64,000 bases of DNA from assembly GCF_022808815.1 (NCBI RefSeq), contig NZ_JAKZLC010000001.1:62001-126000 (forward strand), in the 5' to 3' direction. This document shows, piece after piece, positions 1 to 8,045 of the stretch. The notes beneath the pieces were generated by a model. It had not been told where the DNA came from. It saw only the letters and a program-made list of their open reading frames with translations, and did not search any database. Each line of letters opens with the position of its first letter. Within the stretch, counting starts at the first letter, position 1. This stretch comes from Geothrix paludis (GTDB taxonomy: Bacteria; Acidobacteriota; Holophagae; Holophagales; Holophagaceae). A program made the position numbers and the translations under genes.

Positions 1-905
1 GCCCCGGCCCAGATCTGGCCCACGGGGTTGGCGATGCCCTTGCCGTAGATGTCCGGAGCGGAGCCGTGGACGGGCTCGAACATGGAGGGGAATTCCCGCT
101 CGGGATTGAGGTTCGCGCTGGGAGCGATGGCGATGGTGCCCGTGCAGCCGGGGCCGAGGTCCGAGAGGATGTCGCCGAAGAGGTTGGAGCCCACCACCAC
201 GTCGAACCAGTGCGGGTTGCGCACGAAGTGGGCGCAGAGGATGTCGATGTGGAACTGGTCCACCTTCACCTCGGGGTACTTCGCGCCCATGGCCTTCACT
301 CGCTCGTCCCAGTAGGGCATGGTGATGGCGATGCCGTTGGATTTCGTGGCCGAGGTGAGGTGCTTCTTCGGGCGCTTCTGGGCCAGGTCGAAGGCGTACT
401 TCAGGATGCGGTCCACGCCCTGGCGGGTGAAGACGGTCTGCTGGACGGCCATCTCCTGGTCGGTTCCTTCGTAGAGCCGGCCGCCGATGCTGGAGTACTC
501 GCCCTCGTTGTTCTCCCTGACCACGATGAAGTCGATGTCACCTTCCTTGCGGCCCGCGAGGGGGCAGGGCACGCCGGGCATGAGCTTCACGGGGCGCACG
601 TTGGCGTACTGCTTGAAGGCGCGCCGGATGGGGATGAGCAGGCCCCAGAGTGAGACGTGGTCGGGCACGCCGGGGAAGCCCACGGCGCCGAGGAAGATGG
701 CGTCGTGGTGCCGGATCTGGTCGAGCCCGTTCTCGGGCATCATGCGGCCGGTCTGGAGGAAATACTCGCAGCTCCAGGGGAACTGATCCCATTGGAAGCG
801 AAGGCCATGTTTCGCCGCGGCGGCCTCCAGCACCCGGATGCCTTCGGGCACCACTTCCTTGCCGATGCCATCACCAGGAATGACCGCGATCCTCAAGTCG
901 CGCAT
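1..905 (-). CDS. Tartrate/D-malate dehydrogenase (decarboxylating), C-terminus cut by window edge
   Basis: NAD-dependent beta-decarboxylating dehydrogenase of the isocitrate/isopropylmalate family, in the tartrate dehydrogenase/D-malate dehydrogenase branch; it would oxidise D-malate to pyruvate or act on tartrate in the cytosol. The start ATG is at 903-905. The protein opens with IAVIPGDGIGKEVVPEG, then shows VRENNEGEYS, the substrate-loop signature of this branch, and near the edge FEPVHGSAPDIYGKGIANP. About 301 residues are visible of a usual 355-360, so the last 50-60 lie outside the window. It is divergent from a DASS permease, with 147 bases between them, which suggests shared control of dicarboxylate use. 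Family assignment is firm; the exact substrate is inferred. Confidence 0.85.
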   Translation of the reverse strand, partial: MRDLRIAVIPGDGIGKEVVPEGIRVLEAAAAKHGLRFQWDQFPWSCEYFLQTGRMMPENGLDQIRHHDAIFLGAVGFPGVPDHVSLWGLLIPIRRAFKQYANVRPVKLMPGVPCPLAGRKEGDIDFIVVRENNEGEYSSIGGRLYEGTDQEMAVQQTVFTRQGVDRILKYAFDLAQKRPKKHLTSATKSNGIAITMPYWDERVKAMGAKYPEVKVDQFHIDILCAHFVRNPHWFDVVVGSNLFGDILSDLGPGCTGTIAIAPSANLNPEREFPSMFEPVHGSAPDIYGKGIANPVGQIWAG

Positions 906-1052
906 GGGGCGCTCCTGTGAAAAAGCTGCAAATGTATCTAATTGATGATGGTATGGGGCCGAAAGGCCGTGCAGATACCTCTTCACACTATGCGACTCAG
1001 GGGTAGACTACGCACCGAAATTCGACCCCCTTCCCACACATGGAGGCTCCTC

Positions 1053-2810
1053 ATGAGCCACGAACCCGTTTCAGGAACGGCCCCGGGCGGAGGCCTGTCT
1101 GGTTGGCAGGGTGCCAGGCCCATTCCGGCTTTGGCCACCCTGGCCCTCGGCCTGGTCTTGTACTTCGGGCTGCCTCAGATGGTGTCGGTGCCGGACGCCA
1201 AGCTCTTCACCGGCCAGCCCGCGGCTCCCAAGCCGGCCGCGGCGGCGCCCGCGAAACCTGCGGCCAAGCCCACAGCGCCCGTGACGGCGCCGGTCACCGC
1301 GCCGGCTCCCGCTCCGGCCAAGCCCTTGACCAAGGCCCAGCAGGAAGCCAAGGCGAAGGCGGAGGCGGAAGCCAAGGCCAAGGTCGAGGCTGAGGCCAAG
1401 GCCAAGGCGGAAGCTGAGGCGAAGGTGAAGGCCGAGGCGGATGCCAAGATCAAGGCCGACGCCGAGGCCAAGCGGAAGGCTGACTGGGTGAAGGGACTGC
1501 ACCTCTTCGCCATCTTCGTGAGCACCATCGTGGGGATCATCGTCAAGGCGCTGCCCATGGGCGCGGTGGCCATGGTCGGCATCGCGATCACGGCCCTGTC
1601 GGGCACCCTCGGCATCGCGGATTCCATCAGCGGGTTCTCCGATGTGACGATCTGGCTCATCGTCCTGGCCTTCTTCATCTCCCGGGGCTTCATCAAGACG
1701 GGGCTGGGCGCCCGCATCGCCTACAACTTCATGGCGCTGCTCGGCAAGCGCACGCTGGGCCTCAGCTACGGGCTGGCGGCCACGGACCTGGTGCTGGCCC
1801 CTGCCATCCCCAGCAACACGGCCCGCGGCGGCGGCATCGTCATGCCGGTCATGGCCTCGCTGGCCCGCGCCTATGGAAGCAACCCCGGTGATGGGAGCGC
1901 CCGCAGGATGGGCTCGTTCCTCACGCTCACGGCCTACCAGGTGAACTGCATCACCAGCGCCATGTTCCTCACGGCCATGGCGGCCAACCCCCTGGCGCAG
2001 AAGCTGGCGGGCGACCTCAAGGTGAACATCACCTGGGTCGGCTGGGCCCTGGCGGCCGTGGTCCCGGGCGTCGTCGCGCTGCTGCTGATCCCGTTCATCA
2101 TCTACCGCCTGCATCGGCCCGAGATCACCGAGACGCCGGAGGCCGTGGAGATGGCCAAGGGCCACCTGCGGGACCTCGGCCCCGTCAAGCGCCAGGAGTG
2201 GATGATGCTGGGCGTCTTCGTGCTGCTGCTGGTCCTCTGGATCTTCGCCAAGCAGCTGGGCGACCTCAATGCGACCACCTCGGCGCTCACGGGGCTGGCG
2301 GTGCTGCTGATCTCCGGCGTCCTCACCTGGGACGACATCAAGGCCGAAACCGGCGCCTGGGACACCCTGGTGTGGTTCGCCGCCCTGGTGATGATGGCCA
2401 GCTTCCTCAACAAGCTGGGCATGGTGCCCTGGTTCAGTAAGACCATGGGCGGGATGGTGGCGGGCAAGGGCTGGATCGCGGCCTTCCTGGTGCTGGCGCT
2501 GGTCTATTTCTACAGCCACTACTTCTTCGCCAGCAACACGGCCCACGTGGCCTCGATGTACGCCGCGTTCCTCGGCGTCTCCATCGTGGCCGGCGCGCCG
2601 CCCGTGCTGGCGGCCCTGGTGCTCGCCTTCTTCAGCAACCTCTTCGCGGGGATGACCCACTACGGGACGGGCCCGGCGCCGGTGCTCTTCGGCACCGGCT
2701 ATGTGGAGCTCGGCACCTGGTGGCGGACGGGGCTCATCGTGAGTGTCGTGAACATCATCATCTGGGTGGGCCTCGGTGGCCTCTGGTGGAAGGTGCTAGG
2801 GCTCTGGTAG
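1053..2810 (+). CDS. DASS-family (SLC13/CitT-like) dicarboxylate permease with TolA-like insert
   Basis: Inner-membrane divalent anion transporter, probably for C4-dicarboxylates such as malate, tartrate or succinate. I start it at ATG 1053 because GGAGG at 1042-1046 lies six bases upstream; an in-frame ATG at 942 would add 37 unlikely residues. The 585-residue product has one N-terminal membrane helix (about 26-47), then an Ala/Pro stretch and an Ala/Lys/Glu-rich charged segment at about 93-144, before the family core starting [14 protein letters not shown] at about 150. Both family signature SNT motifs are present, in [12 protein letters not shown] and FFASNTAHV. The charged segment is not usual in this family and resembles the TolA helical domain. 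A hairpin terminator follows. Substrate is inferred from the divergent malate/tartrate dehydrogenase and the neighbouring Dcu permease. Confidence 0.85.
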   Translation: MSHEPVSGTAPGGGLSGWQGARPIPALATLALGLVLYFGLPQMVSVPDAKLFTGQPAAPKPAAAAPAKPAAKPTAPVTAPVTAPAPAPAKPLTKAQQEAKAKAEAEAKAKVEAEAKAKAEAEAKVKAEADAKIKADAEAKRKADWVKGLHLFAIFVSTIVGIIVKALPMGAVAMVGIAITALSGTLGIADSISGFSDVTIWLIVLAFFISRGFIKTGLGARIAYNFMALLGKRTLGLSYGLAATDLVLAPAIPSNTARGGGIVMPVMASLARAYGSNPGDGSARRMGSFLTLTAYQVNCITSAMFLTAMAANPLAQKLAGDLKVNITWVGWALAAVVPGVVALLLIPFIIYRLHRPEITETPEAVEMAKGHLRDLGPVKRQEWMMLGVFVLLLVLWIFAKQLGDLNATTSALTGLAVLLISGVLTWDDIKAETGAWDTLVWFAALVMMASFLNKLGMVPWFSKTMGGMVAGKGWIAAFLVLALVYFYSHYFFASNTAHVASMYAAFLGVSIVAGAPPVLAALVLAFFSNLFAGMTHYGTGPAPVLFGTGYVELGTWWRTGLIVSVVNIIIWVGLGGLWWKVLGLW

Positions 2811-2825
2811 CGGTTTTTCCCCTTA

Positions 2826-2859
2826 CGCAGAAAACCCCGCTATGGCGGGGTTTTCTGCG
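2826..2859. terminator. Bidirectional rho-independent terminator
   Basis: A perfect 15-base inverted repeat (2826-2840 and 2845-2859) with a four-base loop TATG. A run of four A/T pairs inside each arm serves as the U-tract in either direction. It sits between the convergent DASS and Dcu permease genes and can end both transcripts. Confidence 0.9.
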
Positions 2860-2872
2860 CATGTAGACACGT

Positions 2873-4210
2873 TCAGGCGAAGAGCTTCGACAACCCGAAG
2901 GCGACGCAGGTGGAGACGCTGACGCCGATGAGGCCGGGGATCATGAAGCTGTGGTTGAGGAGGTACTTGCCGATCCGCGTGGTGCCGGTTCGGTCCATGT
3001 TGATGGCGGCGAGGTCGCTGGGGTAGAAGGCGAAGAAGAAGTAGGCGTAGCTGGCGGGGATGAGACCCAGCAGCAGGGGCGTGGGCAGACCCAGGGCGTA
3101 GCCGAAGGGCAGCATGATGGTGAGCGTGGCGGCCTGGCTCTTCACGAAGGCGGACACGGCGAACATGGCGATGGCGAAGGTCCAGGGGGCCATCTGCACC
3201 ATGGCCTTGATGTGGGCCACCAGGTAGCCCTCGTTGGCCTTGATGAAGGTCTCGCTCATCCAGGCGATGCCGAAGATGGAGACGACGGCGATCATGCCCG
3301 CGATGAAGACGCTGGAGCGGGCGATCTCGGGGGCCTTCACTTCCGTGGCGAACAGGATGAAGGCGCCGAAGGCCAGCATGATGACCTGCACGACCGTGGT
3401 CATGGGGATGGGCTTGCCGTTCGCCATGGGCAGCAGGCCGGGCTTGAGGGCGATGAGCACGATGGTGAGCACGCCGGCGAAGAAGAGGCCCACGGACAGC
3501 TTGGCCTTGAAGGGGATCACCTTGTCCAGGGTGGTGACGTCGCCCTCCAGGCCCTTGGCGAACTCGGGATCCTTCATGCGCTCCAGGAACTCGGGATCCT
3601 GGTCCAGCTCCTTGCCGCGGTTGAAGCTCCAGGCCGCGGCGGCCAGCACGCCGATGATGCCGGCGGGGAGGGTGATGCGCACGATGTCGAAGAGGCCCAC
3701 GGGATGCCCGTTCTTGGCGGCCATGGCCAGGAAGGTGGTGACGGCGGCCGCCACGGGGCTGGCGGTGATGCCCATCTGGGAGGCCACGCTGGAGATGGCC
3801 ATGGGGCGCTCGGGCCGGATGCGGGTCTTCAGGGCCACGTCGGAGATGACCGGCAGCAGCGCGTAGACCGCATGGCCCGTTCCCACGCAGACCGTGAGGA
3901 AGAAGGTCGAGAGGGGGGCCAGGATGGTCACGTACTTGGGGTGGGCCCGGAGCAGCCGCTCCGTCAGCTGCACCAGGTAGTCCAGGCCGCCCGCCACCTG
4001 CAGGGTCGCCGAGGCCGTCACCACCGCCAGGATGATGAGCATCACGTCGACGGGCGGGGTGCCGGGGGCCACGCGGAACAGCAGCACCAGCACGGCCACG
4101 CCCAGGCCGCCGATGAGGCCCAGGGCGACACCGCCCTTGCGGATGCCGATCAGGATGGCGCCCAGGACCAGGATGAATTGGATCCAGAACATCAACGCGG
4201 GGGACAACAT
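2873..4210 (-). CDS. Anaerobic C4-dicarboxylate transporter, Dcu family
   Basis: Polytopic inner-membrane carrier of the DcuA/DcuB family, which exchanges fumarate, malate or aspartate for succinate in anaerobic respiration. The start ATG at 4208-4210 is preceded by AAGGAGAA, giving 445 residues, close to the family length of 433-446; the longer open frame upstream to 4975 is read-through across aroDE on the other strand. The N-terminus MLSPALMFWIQFILVLGAIL is a membrane helix; later PMAISSVASQMGITASP and FYPSDLAAINMDRTGTTRIG match conserved Dcu segments. It converges on the DASS permease, so two unrelated dicarboxylate carriers lie side by side. DcuA versus DcuB cannot be settled here, so no symbol is given. 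Confidence 0.9.
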   Translation of the reverse strand: MLSPALMFWIQFILVLGAILIGIRKGGVALGLIGGLGVAVLVLLFRVAPGTPPVDVMLIILAVVTASATLQVAGGLDYLVQLTERLLRAHPKYVTILAPLSTFFLTVCVGTGHAVYALLPVISDVALKTRIRPERPMAISSVASQMGITASPVAAAVTTFLAMAAKNGHPVGLFDIVRITLPAGIIGVLAAAAWSFNRGKELDQDPEFLERMKDPEFAKGLEGDVTTLDKVIPFKAKLSVGLFFAGVLTIVLIALKPGLLPMANGKPIPMTTVVQVIMLAFGAFILFATEVKAPEIARSSVFIAGMIAVVSIFGIAWMSETFIKANEGYLVAHIKAMVQMAPWTFAIAMFAVSAFVKSQAATLTIMLPFGYALGLPTPLLLGLIPASYAYFFFAFYPSDLAAINMDRTGTTRIGKYLLNHSFMIPGLIGVSVSTCVAFGLSKLFA

Positions 4211-4226
4211 GCATTCTCCTTGAGAT

Positions 4227-4253
4227 CGAGGGGTTGGGTTTCTCAACCCCTCG
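4227..4253 (-). promoter_or_regulatory. Leader hairpin upstream of the Dcu gene
   Basis: Ten-base perfect inverted repeat CGAGGGGTTG / CAACCCCTCG with a seven-base loop, just upstream of the ribosome binding site of the Dcu gene. It has no U-run and is not a normal terminator. It could shape the 5' untranslated region or be an operator; function is inferred only from position. Confidence 0.4.
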
Positions 4254-4270
4254 CCCGGCGAGCGTAGCAG

Positions 4271-4280
4271 ACCGATCGGT
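4271..4280. promoter_or_regulatory. Palindrome ACCGATCGGT in divergent promoter region
   Basis: A perfect ten-base palindrome in the intergenic region between the Dcu gene (leftward) and aroDE (rightward). Short palindromes of this kind are typical operator half-pairs for dimeric repressors, but no regulator gene adjoins it, so the role is a guess. Confidence 0.3.
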
Positions 4281-4382
4281 AATGAATGGTCGCTGTCATC
4301 ACTTTCTTTAGTTGGTAAACCCTCCTCCGAAGTGGCAGAAGGGGGCGAGACCGGCCCCGCCTCGGCTCCGGAGCAGGCTACG

Positions 4383-5771
4383 ATGGCCTGTGAGCGCCTC
4401 CCGGTGATGCCCCTCCCCTTCCATCTGGTGACCTTGACCCACGCCACCTGGGACCAGGCCCTCGCCTGCGCCCGCAGCCTGGGTCCGGACGCGCTGCCTG
4501 AGCTGAGGCTGGACCTCTTTCCCGGGGCCGAACCCGGGGAGCTGGTCCGGGCGCTCGGGGGCCGCTGCCTCGCGACCTGCCGGCGGCGATCCGAGGGTGG
4601 CCGCTGGCCGGACGAGGACGAGGCAGGGCGGATGGCCCACCTGCTGAAGGCCGTGGCCGCCGGACCGGCCTGGGTGGACCTGGAGTGGGACCTGCGGGTT
4701 CCCGCGGCACTCCAGGCCGCGCGGCCTGGGGTGGGCCTGCTGCGCTCGGTGCATGTGGCGCCCGGCGTCTTCGACCTGGACGAGCGGCTGGCGGCCCTCC
4801 CCGAAGGCGATGCCTTCAAGTGGGTGGGCTGGGCCGGACGTCTCGGGGATGGCGGCCACCTCAGGCCTGCCCTCGCCCGGGCCCGGGACCGCGGGATCGC
4901 CTTGTCGGCCTTCCTCATGGGGCCCAAGGGCCTCGCCACCCGGGCCCTGCAGGCCGCCTGGGGCGGCGCCTTCACCTATGCGGCTCCTGACGACGGGCCC
5001 GCGGCGGCCCCGGGGCAGCTTCCGCTCGCCACGCTCCGCGCCTGGCGCTGCGCGGACCTTCCCCGGAACTGCGGCCTCTGCGGCGTCATCGGAGACCCGG
5101 TGCTGCACTCCCGGGGCCCGGCCTTCCACAATCCCCGGTTCCAGGAGGCAGGCCAGAACCTGCTGTATGTCCCGCTCCTGTGCGGGGAGGCCGCCGAGGC
5201 CACGGAGGCCCTGGAGGCCCTCGGCATCCTCGGCCTCAGCATCACCGCCCCCCTCAAGCTGTCCCTGCCCCGGGCCCTCGGCCTGGAAGGCCCGCTGAAC
5301 ACGCTGTGGCGCCAGGGACCGGACGCTCCCTGGAACGGCGCCAACACGGACGCCGAGGCGCTTGGACAGGTGCTGTCGCACCTCGCCCCTGGGCCGGTGC
5401 TGCTGCTCGGTGGGGGCGGGGTGGGGCGCACGAGCCGCCAGGTGCTGGAAGCTGCGGGCCGGCCCGTGCTGCAGGCCTCCCGCCAGGCGCCGGCCAGCCC
5501 GGCCGCTGTGGCCACCTTCGGACCCGTGGGCGTGGTGCAGGCCACCAGTCTGGGCATGAACCCCGACGACCTCGTCCCGTTCCCCGACCTCCTGGAGGCC
5601 GCGCTGCCGTCGGCACGCTGGGCGGTGGAGTGGATCTACAAGGAGGACACCGCGTTCGTGGCTTGGGCCCGGAACGCCGGCCTGGCCCTGGTGCCCGGCG
5701 CCTCCCTCTTCGAGGCCCAAGCCGAGGCGCAGAGCCGCCGGTTCATCGCGGACTGCGGCCGAGCTGGCTGA
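4383..5771 (+). CDS. aroDE: Bifunctional 3-dehydroquinate dehydratase (type I)/shikimate dehydrogenase
   Basis: Catalyses steps 3 and 4 of the shikimate pathway. I choose ATG 4383 (GGAG at 4370-4373, nine-base spacing; 462 residues) over a GTG at 4332 that lacks a ribosome site. The first ~230 residues are a type I AroD domain: ELRLDLFP, a His in LLRSVHVAP and the Schiff-base Lys in DAFKWVGWAG. The second half is AroE: CGVIGDPVLHS, catalytic Lys in SITAPLK, Asp in NTDAEALG and the NADP loop LLLGGGGVGR. Two AroE positions differ from consensus: HSRGP where HSxSP is usual, and SIT where NVT/NIT is usual. It stands alone, divergent from the Dcu gene; its stop codon lies inside a short heptamer repeat. 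Confidence 0.9.
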   Translation: MACERLPVMPLPFHLVTLTHATWDQALACARSLGPDALPELRLDLFPGAEPGELVRALGGRCLATCRRRSEGGRWPDEDEAGRMAHLLKAVAAGPAWVDLEWDLRVPAALQAARPGVGLLRSVHVAPGVFDLDERLAALPEGDAFKWVGWAGRLGDGGHLRPALARARDRGIALSAFLMGPKGLATRALQAAWGGAFTYAAPDDGPAAAPGQLPLATLRAWRCADLPRNCGLCGVIGDPVLHSRGPAFHNPRFQEAGQNLLYVPLLCGEAAEATEALEALGILGLSITAPLKLSLPRALGLEGPLNTLWRQGPDAPWNGANTDAEALGQVLSHLAPGPVLLLGGGGVGRTSRQVLEAAGRPVLQASRQAPASPAAVATFGPVGVVQATSLGMNPDDLVPFPDLLEAALPSARWAVEWIYKEDTAFVAWARNAGLALVPGASLFEAQAEAQSRRFIADCGRAG

Positions 5772-5804
5772 TAGCTGACAGCTGATCGCTGACAGCTGAT
5801 AGCT
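5767..5804. repeat. Five tandem heptamers GCTGAYM
   Basis: Five consecutive seven-base units, GCTGATA, GCTGACA, GCTGATC, GCTGACA, GCTGATA, plus a partial sixth. They run from the last codons and stop of aroDE to eight bases before the next start codon. On the reverse strand the unit reads as an alternating LSAIS/QLSA peptide, which I recall as a recurrent intergenic repeat in many genomes. I see no second copy in the window. Confidence 0.75.
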
Positions 5805-5811
5805 TCTACCC

Positions 5812-7065
5812 ATGGACCTTCTGCTGGTCGAGGACAAGGACAGCTTCCGGCGCCTGCTCATCCAGGCCCTGGAGGGTTCGGCCTGGTCGGTGCGAGCGGT
5901 GGCGGATCCCCAGGAGGCCCTGCGGGCCCTGGAGGCGGCGCCGTCCCATGTCCTGGTGACGGACCTGCGGCTGCCGGGCATGAGCGGGCTGGAGCTGATC
6001 CGACGGGCCCGGCAGCTGCATCCCGCCCTGCGGGTGGTGCTGATGTCCGCCTTCGGGGAACCCCGGGACATCGTGGAGGCCATGCGCCTGGGGGCGGAGG
6101 ACTTCCTGCCCAAGCCCTTCGACCTGGATGCCTTCCTGGCCCTCCTGGACCGCCTCCGGGCCCTGGTGGGCGCGCCCCCGCCGGACCCCGCGGAGCCCTG
6201 GGTTGCCCACAGCGCGGCCATGCAGGCCCTGGACCAGGCCCTGCGGCGGACCGCGGGCACGGCGCTGCCGGTGCTCTTCGTGGGGGAGCATGGGGCGGGG
6301 AAGGGCCGCTGCGCCCGCCGCCTGCACGCCCTCCGCCATCCCGGAGCCCCCTACCTGAGCCTGTCCGCCGCCACCCTCGGGGCAGAGGGCCCGGATCCCA
6401 GCCTTCTGGAACTGGTCCAGGGTGGGAGCCTCTACCTGGCGGGGCTGGAGCATCTGGCGCCGGAGGCCGTGGCGCCCCTGGTCCGGGCCATCGATGCCGC
6501 CGGCGGCGGGTTCCGCTGGATGGCCGGGCTGGACGAGGGCGCGGGGCTCCCGCCGGAGCTGGCCCAGCGCCTGGGCTCCCTCGAGCTCCGGGTGCCCCCG
6601 CTGCGGGAGCGCCGCGAGGACCTCCTGGCCCTGGCTCGGGCGCTGCTCGAGCGGACCGCCCGCCTGGAAGGCCGGACGGCGCCCTGGCTCGAGCGGTCGG
6701 CGGAGCGCCAGCTGCTCGGCCATGCCTGGCCGGGGAACGTGCGGGAGCTGGAAGCGCTGCTGGCCCGGGCCCTGAGCCTCTCGGACGGACCCGCCATCCG
6801 GGCCTTTCCGGATCTGGAACTGGGCTGCTCGAACATCCTCAGCCTGCCCTGGCCCGAGCCGGGTCCGCTCGAGGCCATGCTGCGGGCCGCCGCGCGCGCC
6901 GCCGAGGGCCAGCTGCTGCGGCGCGCCCTGGCCGAGGCCCATGGGGACCTGCCGCGGGCGGCGGAGGGGCTGGGGCTCACCCTGCGCAGCCTGGCTCAGC
7001 GCTTGCGGGACCATGGCATCCCTCTGGAAGATAGAGACAGCCCCGTGCCCCGGAAGGCCCCATGA
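5812..7065 (+). CDS. NtrC-architecture response regulator with degenerate AAA+ domain
   Basis: 417 residues: receiver domain (1-120), AAA+ domain (about 125-330) and a Fis-type helix-turn-helix (about 365-410). The receiver looks functional, with acidic pair VEDKD, phosphoacceptor Asp in VLVTDLRLPGMSG and KPF. The AAA+ domain keeps Walker A (GEHGAGKGR) and HAWPGNVRELEALL, but Walker B reads GGSLYLAGLEHL instead of GGTLFLDEI, and the segment that should hold the sigma54-contacting GAFTGA loop is deleted. It therefore probably does not activate sigma54 promoters and may act as a plain DNA-binding or scaffold protein. No sensor kinase adjoins it. Its last codon overlaps the MoxR gene start (ATGA), so the two are coupled. 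Confidence 0.85.
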   Translation: MDLLLVEDKDSFRRLLIQALEGSAWSVRAVADPQEALRALEAAPSHVLVTDLRLPGMSGLELIRRARQLHPALRVVLMSAFGEPRDIVEAMRLGAEDFLPKPFDLDAFLALLDRLRALVGAPPPDPAEPWVAHSAAMQALDQALRRTAGTALPVLFVGEHGAGKGRCARRLHALRHPGAPYLSLSAATLGAEGPDPSLLELVQGGSLYLAGLEHLAPEAVAPLVRAIDAAGGGFRWMAGLDEGAGLPPELAQRLGSLELRVPPLRERREDLLALARALLERTARLEGRTAPWLERSAERQLLGHAWPGNVRELEALLARALSLSDGPAIRAFPDLELGCSNILSLPWPEPGPLEAMLRAAARAAEGQLLRRALAEAHGDLPRAAEGLGLTLRSLAQRLRDHGIPLEDRDSPVPRKAP

Positions 7066-8045
7066 TCCAGGATCCAGCCCAGGCCCCTCCCGTCGTCGCC
7101 CCTCCTGCGCGATCGCCGGAAGCCGTCCGTCCCGCGGTGAGGGCCGGCCTGGCCGCGCTCCAGGCTGTGGTGGTGGGGAAGGACGCCCAGGTCCGGCGGG
7201 CCTTCGCGGCCCTGCTGGCGGGCGGCCACGTGCTGCTGGAGGACCTGCCGGGGGTGGGGAAGACCACGCTGGCCAAGGGCCTTTCGCGCATCCTGGGCGG
7301 TAGTTTCCAGCGGGTGCAGGGCACCAATGATCTGCTGCCCTCGGACCTGCTGGGCGTGCACCTGTGGGATGCCAAGGACCAGACCTTCCGGTTCCAGCCC
7401 GGCCCGATCTTCTGCCAAGTGCTGCTGCTGGACGAGCTGAACCGCATCGGCCCCAAGACCCAGAGCGCCATGCTCGAGGCCATGGTGGAAGGGCAGGTGA
7501 CGTTGGATCGCAGCACCCACCGCCTGCCGGACCCCTTCTTCGTCATCGCCACGCAGAACCCCATGGATCACGCCGGCACCTTCCCCCTGCCGGAGAGCCA
7601 GCTGGACCGCTTCTCCTGCTCCCTGCACCTGGGCTACCCCGACCGCGAGGCCGAGCGCCGGATCCTCAAGGGCGAGGCGGGCTCGGATCGCCTGGACGCC
7701 CTGCGCCCGGCCCTGGACCTGGACGGCTGGCGGCAGGCCCGCGCCGCCGTGCGGACCGTGCGGGTGTCCGACGCGGTGATGGACTACGCGGAGCGCATGG
7801 TGGACCGCATCCGGACGGGCGGCGGCTTCTGCTCGACCCGCGCGGTCAAGCACTGGCTCGGCCTCGCTCAGGCCGAAGCCTGGCTGGAGGGGCGCGATTT
7901 CATCACGCCGGACGACCTGCAGGCCACCCTGGCGGACACCATGGCCCATCGGGGCAGCCTGGACGACCGGCGCCTCAACCGCGCCGAGCGCCGGGAGCAG
8001 CTGGCCCGCCTGCTGAAGGACCTGCCCGTGGGATGGGCGGGATGA
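7062..8045 (+). CDS. MoxR-family AAA+ ATPase
   Basis: Cytosolic AAA+ ATPase of the MoxR family, usually a chaperone that activates or inserts cofactors into partner proteins, often von Willebrand A proteins. The 327-residue product has Walker A GVGKTTLAKGL near 64-74, Walker B LLLDELNRI near 121-129, then KTQSAMLEAM and ATQNPMDHAGTFPLPESQLDRF, part of a highly conserved MoxR block. Length is normal. It starts inside the stop of the regulator upstream (ATGA) and its own stop overlaps the RodZ-like start. The usual DUF58/VWA partner genes are absent from this operon, so its client is unknown. Confidence 0.9.
   Translation: MIQDPAQAPPVVAPPARSPEAVRPAVRAGLAALQAVVVGKDAQVRRAFAALLAGGHVLLEDLPGVGKTTLAKGLSRILGGSFQRVQGTNDLLPSDLLGVHLWDAKDQTFRFQPGPIFCQVLLLDELNRIGPKTQSAMLEAMVEGQVTLDRSTHRLPDPFFVIATQNPMDHAGTFPLPESQLDRFSCSLHLGYPDREAERRILKGEAGSDRLDALRPALDLDGWRQARAAVRTVRVSDAVMDYAERMVDRIRTGGGFCSTRAVKHWLGLAQAEAWLEGRDFITPDDLQATLADTMAHRGSLDDRRLNRAERREQLARLLKDLPVGWAG

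Noticed and set aside
1330-1490. The Ala/Lys/Glu repeats as a DNA repeat array or CRISPR
   Set aside because: The units are imperfect, in frame and inside a transporter gene; there are no spacers. It is a protein low-complexity segment.
2951-4267. 438-codon plus-strand frame opposite the Dcu gene
   Set aside because: Gly/His/Asp-rich antisense translation with no homology features.
4211-4975. N-terminal extension of the Dcu permease
   Set aside because: The extension is Arg/Pro/Ser-rich, crosses the divergent promoter and antisense aroDE; the start at 4210 has a strong ribosome site and normal length.
4308-6260. 650-codon minus-strand frame opposite aroDE and the response regulator
   Set aside because: Low-complexity shadow across two well-supported genes; it contains the LSAIS-like peptide only because it reads the heptamer repeat.
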